Shown: positions 23,533-35,290 of the stretch, piece by piece | Position numbering within the stretch: position 1 is the stretch's first letter | Layout: each line of letters begins with the position of its first letter | NCBI GenBank assembly: GCA_013396755.1 | Contig: VWZF01002924.1 | Location: forward strand, 58,755 to 122,754 | From: Sclerurus mexicanus | Lineage: Eukaryota; Chordata; Aves; Passeriformes; Furnariidae | DNA length: 64,000 nt | Direction of reading: 5' to 3' | The notes under the pieces: generated by a model | What the model was told of the DNA's origin: nothing | The model's input: the letters and a program-made list of their open reading frames with translations, nothing else | The model's database searches: none | Program-made: the position numbers and the translations under genes

Positions 23533-26500
23533 GTCTGAGACAGAAATTCCCTGTGAGGAAAGACAAAAGGAAATATTGCAACTGTCTACTGTTTTGTGAT
23601 GACACAAAACTGACAAGTAGTAAACGAAAAGTGTTGGTATGTGCAGTGTGTTTTGTGTATATAAATGATGGTCTTATCAGCATCATCACTGTGCTTGGTT
23701 TGCAATTAAAAAGTGTTGATAAAATGTTTCACCAACAGATTCTTTTACATATTTAGAAGGAACTCTTCTAGTGAAGCTATCTTTAAAGTTTTCTCTGCCA
23801 CTTTTAAAACACTTTTTCTCCATATGTGAAAAACCAAAGTCTTGGACTCGCTGAATCTGTAAGTAAACGGCCCATTCATCAGTCTTTGCATTGCCATGCT
23901 GTGGCAATATATCGCAAACAAAAGTCTCAGATTTACATTTGAACTGTAGAAAATGCCCAAAAGTTCAGAGGAAATGACCAGACAGCAATGTCAGTTAATC
24001 TAATAGAAGGTGGTATTTGGTGAAAAAAGCCTACCTCATTTACAGGCATGCCATAGATGTAACCTCTGAGCCTGAAGTGGCTTGCCATGTTACCTTCAGT
24101 GGTCATTGTTTTAGGCACAAGGCCTATAAATAAATTCCCATGGCGAAAACTACATTGTGAACTCAGCCTTGTAGCACTTCAGCTACACTGTAGTAATTGC
24201 CTCTGTGTGTGCTTTTGCCTCTTTGTAAAAGCAGCACAGGGTACTCTGTCCCCAGTGAATTTACTTGGGGTTAGTGTGTGTATTCAGGCTGGTTATTGTG
24301 GAATAGCAAATGTACCCCAACTTCATGTGGATGCCCTTGTGCTCAGAAGGGACTTTAAATGTAACTTTTACTCTAAACCACAAAACACTGTTTTGGGTTT
24401 TTTTTCCTGCTAGTATGGGTTATGTCTGGATGAATATCCATGCACTTTTGTCTACAATAAAATAAAGATTGTTGTGAGGCTAATCTTTATTACTACTAAT
24501 AGAAACAACTACATGAGTGTTAGCTTGTAGATTTTTTAAATTTTTTGTTTAAAAGGCATTGAGTTTATTTGATCCTCCTGTCCTTTTTCTCTTCTATCTA
24601 CAGCCTAAAAAATTTTGCAACTGCTGGCAAATTTCAACCAAGCTTTGCAGTGAGAGAGTGAGATACAAAATGTAGTTAAGGTCCCATTATTTCAAGGGAT
24701 ATTGGTGGACAGGTGAAGCTGAAGTCACTCAAGGCTTTGCACGCATAAAATAATTGAAGTGACATCTTGCTGCTGCTAAAATAGAGAAGTCTCATCTGTC
24801 CTTTTCTTCCCTCTCTCCTGCCTCTCCTGAGACTAACTCTAGTATTTGATCTGGTGCTCTGATTCATTTTGCTACCCTGGAGGAAAAAGAAAACCACTAG
24901 ATTAGTTCCCTGTGGTTTCAATGGGATGAATAATTTTCCATGCAAGTGCTGTGGTTAGACACATGATGAAGATGGGAGTTGGATCTTCCCTTCCATGAAG
25001 CATGAATTTGGGAGTCAAAAGAAAGAAGCTGTTGATTAGGCTCTGGTCTTTATGAACCTTTATTAGATGTCTGAGAATCTGTGTGGGAGAGATTGTGTCA
25101 ATGCTCAGTGCTCAGCTCTTCATGGAGATGTAGGAAAGCAGGCTCTGCTGCTGCCTGCCCCACTGGTGTTTGGAATTTGAGGGTGAGAGAAGGGGAGAGA
25201 TGTTCTCGTGGTGAAGTCATTAGGCCAAGGGACAGCCTTTTCCATGTGATCTCAGATAAATCATCTAATCTCTTGGTGCCTCAATTCCTCATCTTTTAAG
25301 ATTATGTTAGTCCTTTGGCTTTTGGGTTTTCAGAGTACTTAGGATAACAGCGTTAGTTGTAGCCTCTGGATTGGTGCACTTATATAATCGATGTTAGTAG
25401 GTTTTGTGTCTCTTGATGTGTTTTCAAAGAAAAATGGTTGTTACACAGTAAATACAGTTTATTTGCATAACACAAGAGCGTCTTCTCTCACTTCCCTGTG
25501 AATTACCTCATCCTTTTTTTGCAGCTGCATGTCTATTTCTATATTTTGAAGTCTGTTCCACGAAGTTGGCAATACAATATTGCACTGTGTAGTCAAGAAC
25601 ACTTTTCCATGTTACTTCCGTACTCCAGAAGTGAAAAATCAGTGGGGAGATGGACTGAGTAGTATCTTGGCTGCTTTTAGTTGACAGAGTGCTTTATATC
25701 AGAGTATGTTGTGTACCTTCTCCCCTACCTGAAGCTTCCAAAGAAGCTTTCAATTTTCTGACAGCCTCTAGCAACTATTTGAAGGTGTAACCCTAGGCAA
25801 TCTTGTACTTCCAGAGAGGCATATCTAAGTGACTGCAGACTGAAATCTCAGCACATGCAGATGGTGCACTATTTTCTCCTTTTGTACATTCAAGTTTCTA
25901 ACAATCTAAATGAAGTAGCATTTCTGATTTCTTTCAGTTTTACTTCTTTTAAAATGAAAATTTTAATTTAGAAATTTTTTGCGTCACTGAGATATTTCTG
26001 TTTTGCAGCAGTCTTCAAAGTTTTAGTCATGATCTGGCTCCATTGTGCTAACCGCTGCAGGGATGATAAAACCTGCGAGCTTCAGTAGTGCAAAAAATTT
26101 TACGCACATTATTGGTTATTTATAGTCATGTGGCAGGAGAAAGTTTTAATGATATATAGAAATTTTTGCAGAATATAGTCCTAAGCAAAAATGAGGCTCA
26201 ATAGGAAAACAGATATATCACAAATACTCCTTTAATGTAAATAATAATAATAGCAAACCCATCTCTGAATCACAGTTTCTTCTAATGCAAGTTATGTGAC
26301 TTTAATAGGTGGAAGTCTGTAAGAATGTGGGGTTTTTGTCTTAGAATTGTAGCATACTGCATTTTTATAGAAGCCTAAATGTCTTGAATCTTCTTAATGT
26401 TGGTTTTTTAAGACATGTGGAAGAATAAAAGGGGAGATGATTTATATATCTTGGGGAATAATGTTTTACGGGCTATATCTTACAGTGCATTAGGATACAC

Positions 26501-27048
26501 AGATGGAATATTTATACAGAGAGCATATTTGAGGTCTGTGGTCAGAAAAGTTGCCTGTTAAACAATATGACAAGATGAGTCTTCAACCCGTGCAGAAGTA
26601 AATGATCACATGGTACCAACTTCAAAGTAGAGGAAAAATCTGCTGTTGAAGCCAACATTCCTTGCAACAATGCAAATGTGTTCTTTGCTCACGCAGTAGC
26701 TATTCAGTTTGCCTACAGTCATTGTGTTCCTCCATTAAAGTTCAAAGGAGTTGAAAATACTCAGGTGACAAAGCCACCTTTTGTTTCAGAAGGAATAGGT
26801 ATTTTATTACAAGGTATTTTAGTAGTGAGTTTTTTAGAAAATAAACCTTTCTGTAAAAGAGATCATGTGGTCATCCACATTTCAGCTCAAAGATTTCTGT
26901 GTGAGTACTAGTGATTTTATTTTTATTTTTCAGTTTCTTTATGAATGACTTCTGCTAATATGCCCTTTTCTTAAGGGTGACCTGGGTTTTCAAATTTGAG
27001 TGTATTGATGTTTCCTAACTCAGATATTATTAAAAACAAACAACAACA

Positions 27049-27063
27049 CCCCCCCCCCCCCCC
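27049..27063. repeat. Poly(C) run of 15
   Basis: Fifteen consecutive C residues within an ACAA-rich patch. The exact length is likely to be unreliable in sequencing. Confidence 0.85.
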
Positions 27064-28034
27064 AACAACTGAAAAACAAACCAGCAAAAAACCTACAACA
27101 GAACAAGAAAACCCTCAAAAAAGCTGTTTGGACTGAGGCTTTGCTGAAAATCTAGTCTTTTGTTATTGTTCAAGAATGAGAGGAAGCATGCAATTAGAAT
27201 TCAAAGCATTTAGTCACTGAGAGCCCTGTAAATCTGATTATCTTATCTGATTGCAAGTATTTTAATACTTTTTATTCTACTGCATATAGATGTGCAATTA
27301 TTTCTTTTCAGTAGGTTTTATTAAAGTGTTCCTGCATGGAGAATATATGGAAATGAACTCTCTATTTCAGCTAAGAGCAAGTTGCTGCCTCCAAACATGT
27401 CCAAGCAACAATGGTCAAGAAACAAGACTCTGTCTTTAGGGATGTAATTTCATCTGCTTCTTGTGTGGATCTTTTTTTGGTACTTAGGAATCTTGAAGGT
27501 ACTGGCAAAACAATCTTCCTATGCAAATAGTAACAGGGAAGACAGCTATAATAGTTAATCTGTGGCCAGTGAGGCCAGACTTTATTTAGGAAGCTGACCA
27601 AACTAGGTAGTTTCTACCTAAGAGCTTTAGAAGTGCTTGATGAGGGAAGTTGTGGGGTTGTTTTTAAATAACTTTGAAACACAAAAAATCCTGGAGACTT
27701 GATAAACACTATTTCTTTTTAAGCTAAAACCAGTGTTGTCTTAATGAGGGTAAATTAAATTATTATATTAATATATCATTTTATATTATTATATACAAGT
27801 AGTAACTGTAATCTACTCAAATTCAATGAGGAATAGAAGAGCTGACAAAGTTTTACTATCTTGGATTAATTTTATGAAGAGGAGTATTATAAACAAATGA
27901 TGGTAGCAAGATGAGAAATTGGGAAATGAGCAGTTGAAATAAGTTTCAGGCAGCACAAGCGGTTTTGAAGGATGGGAAAGGCAAAAACAGTGTAGTTAAA
28001 GCAGTGTGAAGGAACCTGTAGGCAAAAAGATACC

Positions 28035-28145
28035 TACACGAAACCAAACCAAACCAAAAAACAACAACAAAACCAAAACCCCCAAACAAACAAACAAAAA
28101 AAACCACCAAACAAAAAATCCAAAACACCAAACCAACAAAAAAAC
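28035..28145. repeat. CCAAA/CAAA-rich low-complexity patch
   Basis: Degenerate repeats of ACCAAA, AACAAA and CCAAAA over about 110 bp. It is low-complexity DNA with no further structure. Confidence 0.8.
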
Positions 28146-28818
28146 AGGCAAGAAGAATTTTGTGTTAGGGAAGCAAAAGTTTACAAGCGCTAGCCGATTA
28201 AATGGGAAATCATAGGAAAGCCAGAACAGAAAGACCTTCAAAATGGCTTTCTACTTGCATATATTTACTAAAAGCTTTTTAGGTTCTCTAGAAGCTTGCT
28301 GAAGAGTCTGTGAGATTGTCCTCAAAGAAAAGCTTTGTTCTTTCCAGGGTTGAATGAGAAGTGTTCACAGAAGAGATTTTATTAAAAATGGAATTGTACA
28401 AAGTAATAAACCCCCAGAAACAGGTACCAGAACCAGGAATGCCTCTGTAAAGCTGACAAGCTATTCGTAATTGCGGTGTGTAATGTGTTGCTTTATGTAA
28501 CCTTGGTCTTGGGAAAAGAGGTTGTGACTTGCTCTTAGAAAGGGTGTTGATGATTAGTAGGTCCTGCAAAGGGGTAGCAATTTTAAAAGAAACTGGATTG
28601 TTAAACGTGTGACCCTTTTACTTTGTAGAAAAATTGACTTGGCTTTTAAAGAGGGAAGTCAGGCCTCAGGTTAGAGACAATTGAACATATTGCAGAGGTA
28701 ATCAGAGAAATTAAGTCATCTGTGGGAGAGGGGGCTGATCAGTGGGGTTCTTGAGCTTGGAAAGATAGTGGGATAAAGTGCACCCTGTTCCACAAATTTC
28801 TGTTGTGTCACATCACAG

Positions 28819-29879
28819 TGTCTTAGTTCAGAGGAGAACTAAGATATCTGTGTTGGCAGAGAGAAAAAAAAAAAGGAAAGGCCTTCTTCCCCCAAGAAGG
28901 CCANNNNNNNNNNNNNNNNNNNNNNNNNNNNNNNNNNNNNNNNNNNNNNNNNNNNNNNNNNNNNNNNNNNNNNNNNNNNNNNNNNNNNNNNNNNNNNNNN
29001 NNNNNNNNNNNNNNNNNNNNNNNNNNNNNNNNNNNNNNNNNNNNNNNNNNNNNNNNNNNNNNNNNNNNNNNNNNNNNNNNNNNNNNNNNNNNNNNNNNNN
29101 NNNNNNNNNNNNNNNNNNNNNNNNNNNNNNNNNNNNNNNNNNNNNNNNNNNNNNNNNNNNNNNNNNNNNNNNNNNNNNNNNNNNNNNNNNNNNNNNNNNN
29201 NNNNNNNNNNNNNNNNNNNNNNNNNNNNNNNNNNNNNNNNNNNNNNNNNNNNNNNNNNNNNNNNNNNNNNNNNNNNNNNNNNNNNNNNNNNNNNNNNNNN
29301 NNNNNNNNNNNNNNNNNNNNNNNNNNNNNNNNNNNNNNNNNNNNNNNNNNNNNNNNNNNNNNNNNNNNNNNNNNNNNNNNNNNNNNNNNNNNNNNNNNNN
29401 NNNNNNNNNNNNNNNNNNNNNNNNNNNNNNNNNNNNNNNNNNNNNNNNNNNNNNNNNNNNNNNNNNNNNNNNNNNNNNNNNNNNNNNNNNNNNNNNNNNN
29501 NNNNNNNNNNNNNNNNNNNNNNNNNNNNNNNNNNNNNNNNNNNNNNNNNNNNNNNNNNNNNNNNNNNNNNNNNNNNNNNNNNNNNNNNNNNNNNNNNNNN
29601 NNNNNNNNNNNNNNNNNNNNNNNNNNNNNNNNNNNNNNNNNNNNNNNNNNNNNNNNGGGGGCGCAAAAAAAAACCCAAAGAAAACCCAAAGAAATGCTCT
29701 CCCAAAAGCCACAACCCCCACCCCTCCCCAGCCTGGGAGAAAAGAACAAAAGGGTCTTCGCTCAAGTCATTACATTGGAATGCGAATATTCATTATTCCC
29801 TTTGTTGACCACCAACACAAAGTTGGGCGTTAGCTCCACACTCTGGAAGGAATTCCAATGAGATTCTGAAACTATAACA
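28819..29879. mobile_element. Superfamily A LTR interrupted by an assembly gap
   Basis: The left edge is TGTCTTAGTTCAGAGGAGAACTAAGATATC and the right edge is GATTCTGAAACTATAACA. The flanks form a perfect 5-bp target duplication CACAG (28814-28818 and 29880-29884), so the two edges are the two ends of one insertion. Only about 85 bp on the left and 223 bp on the right are sequenced. The right part (GGAATGCGAATATTCATTATTCCC, TTGTTGACCA, GGCGTTAGCTCC) matches the LTR at 6236 (read inverted) more closely than those at 38297 and 41372. Whether it is a solo LTR or a longer element depends on the gap's true length. Confidence 0.82.
28904..29656. other. Assembly gap (753 N)
   Basis: An unbroken run of N. 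It falls within the LTR described at 28819-29879. Any frame spanning it is an artefact. Confidence 0.99.
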
Positions 29880-29884
29880 CACAG

Positions 29885-32040
29885 CTGCAGAATAGCAAGT
29901 GTAAAGCAAGTGAGAAGAGTTTTTTCATGCTGTGTCAATACTCATCATCCTTATTGCCACAGGATACTGCAGGCATAAATCTATACCTTTCCAAAAGGAT
30001 TAGTGAGCAAAATATTTTGGGCCTGAAATAACTGTAGGAGGCAGGAATGTTATAGAAGAGGGAGAAGAACTGATAAAGATGTTTCTTTTTCTAAATGCCC
30101 GTTGTTGTCAGATGTTGGAAACAGTATTCTGGACAAGGTAGACTTCTGGTCTGATTTAAGAAGGTGTAACTTTAAAAGTCATCTCTTATTCCACAGAAAA
30201 TTGGTTAGCTAATGACAGCAACCCTTTCTGGCCTTAAAAGTAATAACAATACCACATCATCATGTGCTTTGCTGTCTGTAATATTAAATTAACTACTATG
30301 GACCTGTTTTGTAATACCTGCTGTTACAGTTTGAAAAGGGGATTCATAGAAGTCAAAAAGAAATATTAATACTTTTCAGATTGGAAAGTGCTCAAGGTAT
30401 TATTAGGATTGCTCATTAAAGTAGCAGAAGATAATTCTGGTGGGGCAGTATGTTCTATGTATTTGTAGAATCAGTATTGCATGAGAAGCTTTTTTTCAAC
30501 AACTTCTAGTCATAAAAATGCTTTTTAAACTAACAGCTTTCTTCTGCTCAGTAGGATGTGATCTATTGGAAGTTGACCTGGAACCAACAAGGAGATGACT
30601 AAGTAGAAGGAAGATGGTTTTAACATGCCTCTGCTTTGCTAAGAAATATAGAAATAACAGATTTGTCAAGTCTGTGGGTCACCTAGCCTTGTAGTGACAT
30701 ATGAGATTTCTCTATGCACAACATACTTGGTGTATTGAGTTGTTTTTTCTTCTAAAGCACCATTGTGCTGCTGTTTATCACCTCCACGGGCTTGGTGTTT
30801 ACTGCTCAGTTGTACCCAGAGTAGGTGAGAGATCTTGACTTCTCTTCATCGCAGAAGGCACATAAGGTGGTCTGTCATCTCATTTGTTTTATGGTGTAAT
30901 TTTATAGTCAGGACTGTGCATGTTTGGCAATTGCCAAAGCATTTTTGGTCCATGCACTAAAGCAGTCTTTCTCCTGTTCCCCATTTTTGTTTTCCCCAAG
31001 CCACGACATCCTCTGTGCTGCCTTTCCTTATCACGTTGGGGTATCCCTCACGTACCAAGCATCCTCTCCTCAAGGTTTCAGACACTGCAGAGATGATTCC
31101 TGGTGTACTTTCTTCTCTGAAGGAAAACCAGTAGCTTGAGAAATGAGTATTCAATTTAATAAGAGATGAAAGCTTTAGGTGCTTTTTTCATTCAAGAGCA
31201 GAAATGTGGTCTTGGGGTCCTGGAAGTAATAGTCACCCAGAAAAAATCACAGGAAGGCCTTTCCTCAGTGAAGAAGAGCTACCTCAGCAGTTAGTTGCTC
31301 TGAGATGTGCAGTGACCTCTGTCTCTCCCCTTGTTGGCACTTGTAAGAGTGACCTAATAAATATTTCATTGCAACAGATGTGATCTCACATCCTCTTACA
31401 GTCCACATGTAGAGTAGTCACTGAGGGATGGACCTGTTCAGAGGGGAGTTCAAAATGTAGGAAAAGGCTTGAAAAAGGAAGCAATGATTTTCAAGAGGAC
31501 AGTTGTTTAATAATACATTATATTATTACCATATAAATAAGGTTTGCAGTGCTGGCCATCTTTCTGCCCTAAAAACAAAGTCTTCTCAATGCTGAATTGC
31601 TAGAGCCTTTTAGATATCTCCTCAGATTTCTGTTAATATAGGAACAAAGAACACCATCAACACCCTTTTAAACTTCCTACCATTTTCTGTGTCTCACTTT
31701 TGGTTCAGGATTTTTCCTGTGGATTTCAGGTTTTTCATTGGCATAGGGAAGGATGCTGCTGTCCCTTAAGTGCCAGAGCTTATCGAGGAAGTATTGCATT
31801 AAATCTCTTTGGGCTCACTGCCTGCTGCTGGGGAAAGGAGGAAGGGAAGAGATCTTGGTTCTGTGGCATTAGAGGTCCTTTCCAGCCCTTCATCTGTTTC
31901 TTCCCCCTGGGCCTCCCTGTTAAAACCTCACTGGGATTTGAGTGGTTGCAGTCTATCAAGTTTCAGGTTGACTTACTGTTGCCATCTGCTCTTTTGGAGC
32001 AAAGCTCCTGACTTGCCAAAAAATAAAGTGCAGTGAATTA
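29885..32040. other. Probable BORCS5 intron, no gene seen
   Basis: No exon, RNA gene or repeat boundary was recognised. Frames such as 30924-31139 and 31700-32011 are short and without family resemblance. Confidence 0.4.
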
Positions 32041-32565
32041 ATAAAATCATAGAATCATTTCAGTTGGAAGGGACTGTTGAAGATCATCCAGTCCGACCAC
32101 TCTGTCACAGGCAGGGACATCTTTCATAGATAGGTTGCTCAAAGTGCCATCCAATCTTACCTTGAACACTTTCAGGGATTGAGCATCCAATTTCTCTGTT
32201 CAGTGCCTCAACACCCTCATTGTAAAAATGTCTTCCTTATGTCCAGTCTAAATGTCTTCCAGTTTAAAACTACGGTCCCTTCTCCTGTCACTTACCGGCC
32301 CTGGTAAAAAGTCTCTGTCTTTTTCACAAGCCCCCTTTAAATATTAAAAGACTATAGCAAGGTCTCCCTGGAGGCCTCTGTTTTTCAGGCTGAACAACTG
32401 TGACTTTCTCAGTGTTTACTCACAGGAGAGGTGCTCCAGCCCTCTGACCATTTTTGTGACCCTCGTCTGAATTTGCTCAAGCAGACCTATGTCTGTCTTG
32501 TACTGGGGACACCAGAGCTGGATGAAGTGCTCCAGGTGGGGTCTCACAAGAGTGGAGTAGAAGTG
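32041..32565 (-). mobile_element. CR1 LINE 3' end, minus strand
   Basis: Plus-strand reading starts with the reverse complement of the CR1 3' terminus (AATCATAGAATCATTTCAG then TTGGAAGGGACT) and continues through AAGATCATCCAGTCCGACC, GGGATTGAGCATCC, AAGGTCTCCCTGGAGGCC, TCAGGCTGAACAACTG and AGAGGTGCTCCAGCCCTCTG, to CCAGGTGGGGTCTCACAAGAGTGGAGTAG. It is a 5'-truncated copy of about 525 bp that retains the 3' end, so this end marks the retroposition terminus. Confidence 0.93.
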
Positions 32566-35132
32566 AGTGTTAGTTAAAAACTGTTAGTGTTTATAGCATG
32601 GGTAGTAAGTAGCTACAGTGACCAACAAAAAATAGTGGATCAACTTTTTGAGAATGGGCTTCAGTGGCCTTTTTTGTTCTGCTGCTTAGTGTACTTTTTC
32701 ATTTCTTGCAATTGAAACTAAGCTAAATTGTTCTCTGGTATTGTCAGCATGACCCCAGAGGTCTTCGGAGAAGCTAGTTCCTTTGGTTTCTTCCTACTGC
32801 ATCACCCAAAATAATACTATAGTCTATCTTTAAGCAACATGATGTTTGTTTTTTATTGCTAGTCCAAACATTTGTACTGGATTGTATTTCCACCTTTGCC
32901 TTCAGATGAAGAAATTCCAACTGAATAGGGAATGTCTCCCTTCACCTGAGCTTGTGTTTTTCTGGATAGGGAATTAGAGGCTCCTTACAGTCTATTAATT
33001 TTTCTTTTAGCTTTATATAACCTCTACAAGGTTGTAAGTACATAAGTTTAAGTAGCATGTTCTTTATTAGCTCATTTTACAATCCTTGGCGTATTTCTCT
33101 TCAGATTTCTCACAAGCAACGTAAGTTGTCCTAAGTACATACTTCTTATTAATTAAATCTCCTAAATAGTGTTTCATTTTCTTCTTCCTCTTCAGGTTGG
33201 TGAGAGATTAGTAATAAAAGAAAATTAGCAGTTGATAGCATCATGTATTTGATCAGTGCTGAGACAAAATAACTGCCTCAGGTGTATAGTGAACTTTTCA
33301 TTCCTATGTGAACATTCAGCATATTAAAAGTTGACAACATTATTTGAACATTCATCCTGCCAAGATAATATTATATAAGATCACAATTAATGAAATGAGG
33401 AAGTACTAGAACCCAAACATAAACATTTTTAAAAAGTCTTATTTCCTTCAGTGGATTTGTTCCTATTTAAGTTTTTTACTTTAGCTGAAAGTAGACTTGA
33501 AAGATTTGCAACTGATATTGCTGAACCTGAGATTTGTTTGAGATGATTCTTTTTAAAACATAAAAAATATTTTGACTGTTGCTAATACAGGAATTTGGCA
33601 CTAAATGGTGAAGTGTCTGTTTCCTCTCCTGACTTCTTGACCGAGGTAGCACAATTGTAGTGGACAAATCAGTAAAACAAAATTACCTCTTTTTTTTTCA
33701 TCTTAAGATGAGATTTTGTGCAGAGGATGATTGAGCATCCTGGGAGAATAAGATGTTGAGTGTTGATGAAAAGTAAACCTACTTAATTGTATCCGATGAA
33801 ATTGTTGTCCCATTTTTGTTTTCATTTTTGTCTGCAAATGTTTTCCAAGAGGTTTAACTTTCTCGTATTCATAAGATCCTTCTGACTTGCATCTTGGTCT
33901 CTGTCTTATTCTTGTGTTTTAGCAAGAACTCCATGTCACCAGTTGTAGATTCCAGGAGGCATGGGGGCCATTCAGAATACTTTTCATTTTCCACTGAGGT
34001 ACATTCTTGGAAGAACTTTTTCAATCCAAATAACTGGCATTTATTACTTTTTAATTTCTTAGTTTGATACTTGCTTACATTTACTGTTTTAATGTCTTTT
34101 CCTGCCTGTAAAATGAGAGTCCTAGAGGGCACATGCATGCACTGAATTCAGTTTACATAGCTTGTTAGATGTTTTGGGAAGAGCATACTGTGTGTATGTG
34201 CAGTTTGTCACAGATGGTGTCTGAACAAGAAAAAAGTTGTGGAAACACTGAAGGAAAATGAAATGAAAGTAAGTACATGAAGTAGCAAAAAAAGAATGGC
34301 CTTAGAGCTTAGCATCATTTTTTCCAGCAGCTATGGGGAAAGTGGTCAGTATGGCACACACATGGTTGAGCTCCACAAACATTCTCAAGCTGCACTATGT
34401 AGACAACAATCAATGAGCAGGAGAAGTTTCTTTGGATAATTCTGTTCCTCTGGATATTACCAGTGTCCCACTTTTAAGTCCAATGTAATTTTTTCATGAG
34501 CCTTTTTTGAAACCTGGTCATGCAAGTAGGTAAGGATCTTAATTCCATATTAAACAAACAAACAAACAAAAAGTTTATTGCTAGTCTTTGAGATTATAAA
34601 GAAACATCTTAGAAGGTGAAAGAGTCTGAAGCTTTAAAAAAGGCAAGGTAGGCAAAATACAGAAATTTCACCTAATCATTTAACTTAGGGTGGATCATTT
34701 TTTATTCAGGGGCTAGTGAATTTTTAGAGCTCTGGTTTTAACAGTGTGATTCTATGAAAATAGTTTGAGTCCAGTGCCCTTATGGGAATGCGGATCTCAA
34801 CTCCTTCCTCTTCTGGCATACATAAAATTAGGAGAGGGCTCACTTTTTGCATTTTAGGATTGCTTGTGGACTCACATATCATTGAAAACCAAGCTGATGT
34901 GTTTTATGGACCTGCATTTAGAGTCAGTTTAAGTTCTGTCAAGGAGGGCTAAGCTGTATAGCAAACTGCTCTTTACACTGCTATGAATTTGAAACATCCA
35001 TAAATTATTCTGAATTAGTTTTTCACTACCCCTCATAAATCTTTGCTGGGTTTGTTCTGCTGTCTCTTGGATTGCAGCTGAACTAATTATATCAACAGTC
35101 AGATGAACTCTGGTCCTTCTTTTACTTTGTAG
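32566..35132. other. BORCS5: BORCS5 intron immediately upstream of exon 35133
   Basis: No exon was recognised. The last bases form a normal 3' splice site for the next exon: a pyrimidine-rich tract (CCTTCTTTTACTTTGTAG) ending at 35132. Confidence 0.6.
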
Positions 35133-35290
35133 GCCTCCTCAGTGGTCAGACCTCTCCAACCAACACCAAACTGGAAAAGCTAGACCCCCAGCAGGTGCTT
35201 CAGCTGTGCCTCCGGTACCAAGATCATCTTCACCAGTGTGCAGAAGCAGTTGCCTTTGATCAGAACGCGCTTGTGAAGCGGATCAAGGAG
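35133..35290 (+). CDS. BORCS5: BORCS5 penultimate constitutive coding exon
   Basis: BORCS5 (myrlysin) is a subunit of BORC, the complex on the lysosome surface that recruits the GTPase ARL8 and kinesin to move lysosomes outward; in known orthologues an N-terminal myristoyl group anchors it. The exon is 158 bp: a split Gly codon (phase 1), then 52 codons reading LLSGQTSPTNTKLEKLDP and ending QNALVKRIKE. It is bounded by TTTGTAG (35126-35132) and GAG|GTACTA (35291). It joins the exon at 44853 in phase 0, giving KRIKE-MDLSV, as I know from vertebrate BORCS5. The product is helical and Leu/Gln-rich, consistent with the coiled-coil core. The N-terminal exons, including the myristoylation site, were not found in the window. 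Confidence 0.95.

Larger units (their letters stand above)
23533..28813. other. Probable BORCS5 intron, no gene seen
   Basis: About 5.3 kb with no recognised exon or RNA gene. It contains a poly(C) run (27049-27063) and a CCAAA/CAAA-rich patch (28035-28145) that yields a meaningless Lys/Asn/Gln-rich frame. No transposon boundary was recognised. Confidence 0.4.

Noticed and set aside
28778..29833. Frames of about 300-350 codons spanning the N run
   Set aside because: They are made of undetermined residues across the assembly gap.
1..35132. The 5' exons of BORCS5
   Set aside because: I looked for the segment expected just upstream of the LLSGQT exon and did not find it with usable splice sites. 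It is probably beyond the left edge, although a short exon could have been missed by eye.
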